From positions 1-7,970 of the forward strand of contig JAGRBY010000335.1 in NCBI GenBank assembly GCA_020433835.1: 7,970 nt of DNA, read 5' to 3'. A program made the position numbers and the translations under genes. The first letter of the stretch is position 1; each line of letters opens with the position of its first letter. The DNA is from Anaerolineae bacterium (GTDB taxonomy: Bacteria; Chloroflexota; Anaerolineae; 4572-78; J111). A model generated the notes under the pieces. That model worked only from the letters and a program-made list of their open reading frames with translations, had not been told where the DNA came from and did no database searches. Shown one piece after another: positions 1-4,731 of the stretch.

Positions 1-30
1 AGGGCGGGGCGGAAGTCACCTCCTTGAAAT

Positions 31-58
31 CCATCAAGAGCTAAACGTTTTTTGATGG
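31..58. repeat. Short inverted repeat near the window edge
   Basis: CCATCAA at 31-37 is matched by its reverse complement TTGATGG at 52-58, giving a 7-bp stem with a 14-nt loop that holds a T run. It lies downstream of the minus-strand operon and could be part of its transcription end. A plus-strand terminator is less likely because the T run sits inside the loop and arm rather than after the stem. I see no gene in 1-108. Confidence 0.35.
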
Positions 59-71
59 TGGCGGATATCGG

Positions 72-99
72 GGAATCACAAAGCTAGCTTTGTGATTCC
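72..99 (-). terminator. Perfect 28-bp palindrome after the STAND gene stop
   Basis: The half GGAATCACAAAGCT (72-85) is followed directly by its exact reverse complement (86-99), so all 28 bases are self-complementary; as RNA this would be a 12-bp stem with a CUAG tetraloop. It begins 9 nt past the stop codon of the minus-strand operon, where a transcript end or 3' stabilising hairpin is expected. There is no U tract after the stem on either strand, so it is not a textbook intrinsic terminator. A dyad-binding site is the main alternative. Confidence 0.5.
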
Positions 100-108
100 G
101 GACGGCGG

Positions 109-2802
109 TCAGTTCGATACCCCCCCGTCCGGTGTGGCCGCGAGGGTGGGGGTGGGTACCGGGGTGACAGCCGGGGGTGGAACGCCGCCGGCCAGCAAAT
201 GACTGACGCGATCGAGCAAGGTTTGCCGCCAGATGAACCACTGGCCGGGGCTGGCCACGGGCGGCGGAAACTCGGTGCGCCCATAAATTTGGGTGATGGG
301 GATGTTGTAAGCCTTGGCCAACTGGGCAATCAGCACCGCCGTGGCGTTAAGTTGGGCCTGGGGCGGCAGCGTCTCGGAGAAGTCGCCAATCATACAGACA
401 TTGATGCTGTTGTCCAAGGCCTCGCTGTCGGCCTGGTTGGGGATAATGGTTAGCGGTTGAGTCTGGTAGACCACCCCTTCGGCCGTGACGCAATAGTGAT
501 AGGTAATGCCGGGCAGGTTGCGGCGCTCAACACTAAACTCGGCAATCCGCTCGACCGAAATATCGGGCGGGGTGCCGGTATGGTGAACGATAATGCTGTT
601 GATGTCGGCTAGATCACGCATTTCATATTGCAGTACCGAGTTGTGTTTGAGCAAGGCGCTTTTGTCTTGAATCTGCACCTGTGGCGGCAGCAGCCGAACC
701 CCGTACAAATCGAGCACAGCCTGCATCGGAACGATGATGCCCTGCTGACCGACCATCACAAAGATACCAATCGCGAAGCCCTCAGCATCAAACACCAGCG
801 CCCCGGCATCACCGGCCGAGCCTTCAATTTCGGCCAGCGCCGCGCCCGATAGCCGCACCGTTTGGTCTGTGCCGAAATTGACCGAAACCGGCCGGTCGAT
901 AGCCGTGATAATGCCCGTTTTTTCGCCGGTAGCCCGCCCCAATTTGCGAATCGACATCCCGGCTTGCGGCGCGTGAATACCCAGAAGCGGGCCAACGCCG
1001 TTAACGGAGCCGTCGAAATCAAGGCCATCGGCCAGCACGCCCAGAGCGGTCAGGCTGGCAATTGGGCCGGGAATTTGGATGGCTGAGGTACTGGTATACA
1101 CCCGGCCAATGACATCATCAGGCTTGATCCCGCCGTCGAACGGGCCGGGCTGCAAAATCAACTCGTCGCGCGTGCTGCCCAAAACATCGGCGGCGCTGAT
1201 GATATAGACCTGGCCGCTGTCATCCACGGCAAAATAGCCAAGCGTGCCGGCCGTAGCCCCCTCCGCCCCCACGCTGAGACCGGAGCGAACCGGCCGCACC
1301 CGATCTTTGCGGATAGCCTGGGCCAGCGCGGTGCTGGTGGCCTGCACCGCGGCGGCTTCGGCCTCGATTTGCTGCGACATTTGGTTGAGATAAACCTGAG
1401 TGGCCCGGCTGGCGGCGGTGGCCTCCGCAATAGCGATGGTGGCCGTGGCGCTAACCGATTGAAGGCGGGTCTCTTGGGTAAACTGCTGCACAACATTATA
1501 AACCGGCCCGATGATAATCAAGAAGAGAATAATCCCGGTAATGATGCTGCCGGCAACGCGGGCCAGATACTTAAGCGTATTGAGCCGCCAGGCCCGGTTG
1601 GCCCGCTGAATAGGGCCGATGAAGCGGTCGTGGGTCAGTTCGTACCAGCGTGCGCCCGCCCGCCGCTCGCCGCGAATAATGCGGTGGCCTTCCAAAATGT
1701 CCACGGCTTCGTTCGGCACGGTGCCGGTGCGCCGCAGACCGCGATAGACCAGCCCCCGCGTTCCCGACGGCGTAATCAGCTCCTCCTCAAACCAGTTGCG
1801 CAGCCGCCACTCGGTTAACACCGGCAGTCGCTCGGTGCGCTGAATGGTATCGGTCACGGCCCGCTCGTAAAAGCGGGTTAGCGCCTGGTCAACATCGCCA
1901 AAGGTTTCCAGATTGTCGTCGGTGATGACCGTTACGTTCGGCGGCAGCGCGTCCCACAAACCCTGGCACACCACTTGCAGTTGCACCGGCTCCACATAGC
2001 GGCCCAACTGCTCAATAACCCGCCCGTACGGCCCTTCGGCCCGAATTTTCAGCAGTTCGCTGACCAGCTTGGCGGCTACGCCCGGTGCAAAAGAGCGCGG
2101 TGTCGTTTGCAGTGGCCCATCGACCGCCACCAGCGCCGCTTCGCTACCCAGCTGCTCCAGCCGAAAACGAGAGCGCAGATGCTCCGGCACGCGGTCGGCG
2201 TAGGTATCAATCTGGGCCAGGTAATCTTCGCGGATAACAAATAAAACGCGCAGGTAGGCATCGGCCCTCAGGGCGGCGTTGACCTGCTCAAAAAACTGGT
2301 CGCGCTCCGGCCAGCGTTCGGGGTAAAAGGTAAACAACTCCTCAAACTGATCGAAGACCAGCACCCGCAAAACCGGATAGCCATCCTCATCGCCCTGGCG
2401 CGGCACCTGTCGCAGGAAATCGACCAAAGTCATATCGACCAGCTCCGTGCCCCGCAGCTCGGTAATCTCGCTCCAACTCATAAGCGTGTTGAAGATATAC
2501 ATGTTGGTGATGCGGTTGGCCAGCACACCGGGCGGCAAATCGCCGCGTACCCGCGCAACGGGCAGTACCTCGCAGCCTTCGGCCGTCTCCAGGTCGAGCA
2601 GTACTTTGGCGTTGAGCAGCGAGCTTTTGCCCGCCCCCGACTGGGCGTACAGCAGCACCGCCGGATGGGCCACTACCAGCGCCGTTAGCTGCTCCGCTTC
2701 CCAATCGCGCCCAAAGAAAACTTGGCGGTCGTCTGTTTCAAACGGCTTAGGCCCCACATAGGGGCTGTTAACGGTGCCAGGGGTGGCAGTTCCCTCAGCC
2801 AT
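109..2802 (-). CDS. Membrane STAND NTPase with degenerate trypsin-like and PGRP/amidase-2 ectodomains
   Basis: 897 aa. Residues 1-405 form an nSTAND1-type NTPase: the entry motif PYVGPKPFE (14-22) and FFGRD (29-33), a P-loop AQSGAGKSS (53-61), Walker B LVFDQFEEL (148-156), a sensor-like VIRED (189-193), and a winged-helix end with YELTHDRFI (387-395). One transmembrane helix (about 414-437) follows a basic segment, so the N-terminus should be cytoplasmic and the rest outside. An Ala/Thr-rich stalk (440-497) leads to a trypsin-like domain (about 505-705) with LQPGPFDGG and GRATGEKTG family motifs, but with Asp539, Thr585 and Ala666 at the triad positions. A PGRP/amidase-2 domain (about 712-875) shows VHHTG (739-743) and YHYCVTAEGVVYQ, but Arg842 and Ser851 replace zinc ligands. 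A Pro/Thr-rich tail ends it. I infer a signal-sensing switch, not a hydrolase. It overlaps the TIR-SIR2 gene by 8 bp. The start is fixed by a strong ribosome site. Confidence 0.9.
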   Translation of the reverse strand: MAEGTATPGTVNSPYVGPKPFETDDRQVFFGRDWEAEQLTALVVAHPAVLLYAQSGAGKSSLLNAKVLLDLETAEGCEVLPVARVRGDLPPGVLANRITNMYIFNTLMSWSEITELRGTELVDMTLVDFLRQVPRQGDEDGYPVLRVLVFDQFEELFTFYPERWPERDQFFEQVNAALRADAYLRVLFVIREDYLAQIDTYADRVPEHLRSRFRLEQLGSEAALVAVDGPLQTTPRSFAPGVAAKLVSELLKIRAEGPYGRVIEQLGRYVEPVQLQVVCQGLWDALPPNVTVITDDNLETFGDVDQALTRFYERAVTDTIQRTERLPVLTEWRLRNWFEEELITPSGTRGLVYRGLRRTGTVPNEAVDILEGHRIIRGERRAGARWYELTHDRFIGPIQRANRAWRLNTLKYLARVAGSIITGIILFLIIIGPVYNVVQQFTQETRLQSVSATATIAIAEATAASRATQVYLNQMSQQIEAEAAAVQATSTALAQAIRKDRVRPVRSGLSVGAEGATAGTLGYFAVDDSGQVYIISAADVLGSTRDELILQPGPFDGGIKPDDVIGRVYTSTSAIQIPGPIASLTALGVLADGLDFDGSVNGVGPLLGIHAPQAGMSIRKLGRATGEKTGIITAIDRPVSVNFGTDQTVRLSGAALAEIEGSAGDAGALVFDAEGFAIGIFVMVGQQGIIVPMQAVLDLYGVRLLPPQVQIQDKSALLKHNSVLQYEMRDLADINSIIVHHTGTPPDISVERIAEFSVERRNLPGITYHYCVTAEGVVYQTQPLTIIPNQADSEALDNSINVCMIGDFSETLPPQAQLNATAVLIAQLAKAYNIPITQIYGRTEFPPPVASPGQWFIWRQTLLDRVSHLLAGGVPPPAVTPVPTPTLAATPDGGVSN

Positions 2803-4189
2803 TAAAATCCTCCCAGCGTGCTCGCAGCTCTTTTACAAATTCAAAGGAGTCGCCCCAATAGACCCGTACATCATCCTTGGCCAGATAATCTTGCAGATAG
2901 TCGCGGACCTGGGCGATGGTAATTGCGCCGGTTTCCGGCGGCTTCGGCTCAATCTGCACGGCGATGCTGGTGCGCCGCAGCCCGCGCTGCAGCGATGCCA
3001 CCAGTCCCCGAAACAGAATGCGAAAGCGGATATCGCTGACCTCGTAGCCGATAAACAGCAGCGAGGTTTGCACCAGCGCCTTCTCAATCTGGCGCGGAAT
3101 AATGGCGGCGTTGCGCGAGATGTTAACCAGAAAATCGAGATAATCATCTTCGGTCAGCACCATCGACTCCGGCAGGTCGGTATGGCCGAATAGATGATAG
3201 ACCACCGGGTTGGTTGGGCCAAAGTTTACGTTCGAACCGGGATCGAAGACCGACGGTTGGTCTTTGACGTAGCGGTTCCAGCGGCACACCTCGCGATAGC
3301 TGTTACGGGCGTGGTGGCCCAGCGCCTGCACTAAAAAATCGTCGTAGTTAGTGGTGATGTAAAAGGGCAGCGGCAGGTTGGCGAAAAAGCTGTGCGGCTC
3401 GTCGGGGTCGTGGTAGTCGGGCTGCATCTCAATGGCGTTCAGGTAGCGGGCAAACTCATCGGCTGGAAAGGCGGGGTCGCGCTTAATGGCTAAAAACTGG
3501 GCCACCCGTGGCAGGTTGTGAACATCGTGCAGCGGATAGGCGTGCTCGCGGGCCCAACCCGTAGCCACTTCGTGGTCGGTGCTGACAATTTCGCGAATGA
3601 TCTCCGGCCCCAGAAAAGGGGTACACTGCCCGGCTTTAATGCGATACAGCAAGCTGTCCCAATCGCGGTCATCAAGCGTCTGGAGCGGTTCCTCAACCGG
3701 GGCGCTGGTCGGCTGATCGGGGCTGACGACCACGCGGTCCGGTCGGCGCACAATGCGGCCGACCTCAACGGCAATTTCGGCAAAATCCTCATCAACGTGG
3801 CTGCCGCCATCGCCATAAACCGGCTTGCCCGACTGCGGCCGCACCTGCATCTCGGCCAACCAATCGACCATGCGCCAGGCGCAGGCGGTGGTGATAACCG
3901 GAAAGACCACCAGCCCCTCCTCCTGGCGGCGCTTGAGCAGCTTCGGCACCTCCTGGCTCAGAATAAAGTCCGAGGTCAGGAAGTTGGCGCTAATCAGCAA
4001 AATGGCGACCTTGGCCCGGGCAATGGCCTGATCGATGGCCTGGGCCCACTCGTCGCCGGCCCCAATTTGGTCGGCGCTCCACAGGCTAATCAGCCCGGCG
4101 CGCTGCAGCACGCCCAAATGGGACAGCAATTTGTCTTTGGCGGCATCATCTTTTTGGCTATAGCTAATGAATATCGATGGCTGGGACAT
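2795..4189 (-). CDS. TIR-SIR2 protein, candidate NAD-acting effector
   Basis: 464 aa, soluble, no signal peptide or membrane segment. The TIR domain (about 1-148) opens at once with SIFISYSQKD (5-14), then LWSADQIGAGDEW (36-48), AILLISANFLTSDF (62-75) and Glu80, the position of the catalytic Glu of TIR NADases. A linker (about 149-174) leads to a SIR2-like domain (about 175-415): GQCTPFLGPEI (187-197), YPLHDVHNLPRVAQFLA, ITTNYDDFL (278-286), VYHLFGH (330-336), LTEDDYLDFL (345-354) and SLLFIGY (376-382). Asn281 of the TTNYD motif is kept, but the usual GAG loop reads GPE (194-196) and the LHG histidine is Phe334. So the TIR half looks active and the SIR2 half looks like an NAD-family ligand binder or oligomerisation module; this split is inference. 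It is first in the operon, and its 3' end contains the next gene's ribosome site. No clear ribosome site precedes its own ATG. Confidence 0.9.
   Translation of the reverse strand: MSQPSIFISYSQKDDAAKDKLLSHLGVLQRAGLISLWSADQIGAGDEWAQAIDQAIARAKVAILLISANFLTSDFILSQEVPKLLKRRQEEGLVVFPVITTACAWRMVDWLAEMQVRPQSGKPVYGDGGSHVDEDFAEIAVEVGRIVRRPDRVVVSPDQPTSAPVEEPLQTLDDRDWDSLLYRIKAGQCTPFLGPEIIREIVSTDHEVATGWAREHAYPLHDVHNLPRVAQFLAIKRDPAFPADEFARYLNAIEMQPDYHDPDEPHSFFANLPLPFYITTNYDDFLVQALGHHARNSYREVCRWNRYVKDQPSVFDPGSNVNFGPTNPVVYHLFGHTDLPESMVLTEDDYLDFLVNISRNAAIIPRQIEKALVQTSLLFIGYEVSDIRFRILFRGLVASLQRGLRRTSIAVQIEPKPPETGAITIAQVRDYLQDYLAKDDVRVYWGDSFEFVKELRARWEDFNG
2809..2814 (-). promoter_or_regulatory. Ribosome binding site for the STAND gene inside the TIR-SIR2 coding end
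   Basis: On the minus strand GGGAGG lies 6 nt before the ATG of the STAND gene, within the last codons of the TIR-SIR2 gene. With the 8-bp gene overlap this sets the start at 2802 and points to translational coupling and fixed co-expression of the two proteins. Confidence 0.75.
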
Positions 4190-4206
4190 GGGATGGTTTC
4201 TAATAT

Positions 4207-4380
4207 AGGGTAGCAGAGTTGCAGAATTACAGGGTAGCAGAGTTGCAGGGTTACAGAGTTACAGAGTTGTAGGGTTACAGGGTCACAAGGCTATATTTTT
4301 GCGACCTTGCCACCTTGCCACCTTGCAACTCTGCCCCTTTGCGACCTTGCCACTTTGCCACCTTGCAACCCTGCTACCCT
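4207..4380. repeat. Octamer tandem array arranged as a long imperfect inverted repeat
   Basis: The left arm (4207-4294) is eleven back-to-back octamers of the type AGGGTAGC, AGAGTTGC, AGGGTTAC, AGAGTTAC. A 6-nt centre ATTTTT (4295-4300) follows. The right arm (4301-4380) is exactly ten octamers such as GCCACCTT, GCGACCTT, GCAACCCT. Read in reverse complement the right arm gives AAGGTGGC, AAGGTCGC, AGGGTTGC, so both arms share the consensus A-R-R-G-T-N-R-C in opposite orientation. The outermost units match exactly (AGGGTAGC 4207-4214 against 4373-4380). The 8-bp phase never slips within an arm. It begins 18 bp upstream of the TIR-SIR2 start codon, so if transcription starts beyond it the mRNA leader would be heavily folded. 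Confidence 0.9.
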
Positions 4381-4393
4381 TGGCAAATATTCG

Positions 4394-4418
4394 GTCAAGG
4401 TTTTAGTCAAGGATTTTA
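4394..4418. repeat. Direct repeat with 12-bp period
   Basis: GTCAAGGTTTTA (4394-4405) and GTCAAGGATTTTA (4406-4418) are adjacent near-identical copies. On the minus strand each presents TTGAC, which resembles a -35 core, but no matching -10 box sits at the right distance. It could be a paired operator site upstream of the TIR-SIR2 gene; function is not shown by the sequence. Confidence 0.5.
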
Positions 4419-4427
4419 TGGAAAGTG

Positions 4428-4442
4428 TCTATAAAGTATAGA
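4428..4442. promoter_or_regulatory. TCTATA-AAG-TATAGA dyad, possible operator
   Basis: A perfect 6-bp inverted repeat with a 3-nt spacer lies in an AT-rich patch of the divergent region. Its TATA-like halves could also serve as -10 elements in either direction (TATAGA on plus, TATACT overlapping it on minus). It is well placed to control either flanking transcription unit, but this is inference. Confidence 0.35.
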
Positions 4443-4608
4443 TGAATTTGTACGGGTTTAAAAGTTAGGGGCCGGTATTTTTGGGCCACGTAGGAGAGAT
4501 TGACTACCTTCGTTTTCGCTTGCGTTTTTGGCTCGTGGTATACTTGCGCCGTTTGCGCTGACAGGCCCGCACGACCCGGTCCCCTTTGACAAGCTCAGGA
4601 TGCAGCCT

Positions 4609-4655
4609 GCTTGGGGGAGGAGTCAAAGCTTCCCCCAGCGGGGGGATTGAGGGGG
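4609..4655. repeat. G/C-tract region with competing hairpins
   Basis: TCCCCC at 4631-4636 can pair with GGGGGA on its left (4613-4618, 12-nt loop, stem extendable by flanking T/A and GC/GC pairs) or with GGGGGA on its right (4641-4646, AGCG tetraloop); a further GGGGG lies at 4651-4655. The pairings exclude each other. It is preceded by TTTGACAAGCTCAGGA (4585-4600), a sequence type I associate with dispersed intergenic repeats. It is probably remnant repeat DNA. Confidence 0.45.
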
Positions 4656-4690
4656 CTAAACCGGCCAACTCCGTAACTTCTATAAATTCC

Positions 4691-4717
4691 TAATTCATAA
4701 TTCTTAATTCATAATTC
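4691..4717. repeat. Two exact copies of TAATTCATAATTC
   Basis: The 13-mer occurs at 4691-4703 and 4705-4717 (14-bp period) just upstream of the WD40 gene. It is AT-rich in a GC-rich background, so it may be part of the promoter or leader, or a common dispersed intergenic repeat. Confidence 0.6.
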
Positions 4718-4719
4718 CC

Positions 4720-4726
4720 AAAGGGA
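4720..4726 (+). promoter_or_regulatory. Ribosome binding site of the WD40 gene
   Basis: AAAGGGA ends 5 nt before the ATG at 4732. The same frame has a TAA stop at 4705-4707 and no other start between, so this ATG is the first possible one. Confidence 0.55.
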
Positions 4727-4731
4727 TACGC

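Larger units (their letters stand above)
4190..4731. other. 542-bp divergent intergenic region, no gene seen
   Basis: This gap separates the minus-strand operon from the plus-strand WD40 gene and must hold both promoters. It contains, left to right: an octamer array in a long inverted repeat (4207-4380), a 12-bp-period direct repeat (4394-4418), a TCTATA/TATAGA dyad (4428-4442), a G/C-tract hairpin region (4609-4655) and a pair of AT-rich 13-mers (4691-4717). I found no convincing protein-coding frame and no RNA gene. Candidate -10 boxes exist (TATATT on minus at 4202-4207; TATACT on plus at 4539-4544 and on minus at 4435-4440), but none has a good -35 partner, so I call no promoter. Confidence 0.7.

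Noticed and set aside
16..25. TCACCTCCTT resembling the 3' end of 16S rRNA, or on the minus strand an AAGGAGGTGA ribosome site
   Set aside because: The bases just upstream do not form the rest of the 16S tail. On the minus strand no ATG, GTG or TTG occurs at normal spacing before the window ends.
1369..1818. 149-codon plus-strand open frame
   Set aside because: Antisense to the membrane and winged-helix part of the STAND gene; Pro/Gly/Asn-rich with no domain features, as expected for a shadow of GC-rich coding DNA.
3518..4213. 231-codon plus-strand open frame opposite the TIR-SIR2 gene
   Set aside because: It lies antisense to a well-supported TIR-SIR2 coding region, shows no recognisable domain, and its end runs into the octamer repeats.
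4207..4380. CRISPR-like array
   Set aside because: Units are contiguous 8-mers without spacers and reverse orientation at the centre; no cas genes are nearby.
4520..4544. TTGCGT ... TATACT as a sigma-70 type promoter for the WD40 gene
   Set aside because: The spacing is only 13 bp and it lies 188 bp before the start codon; too weak to call.
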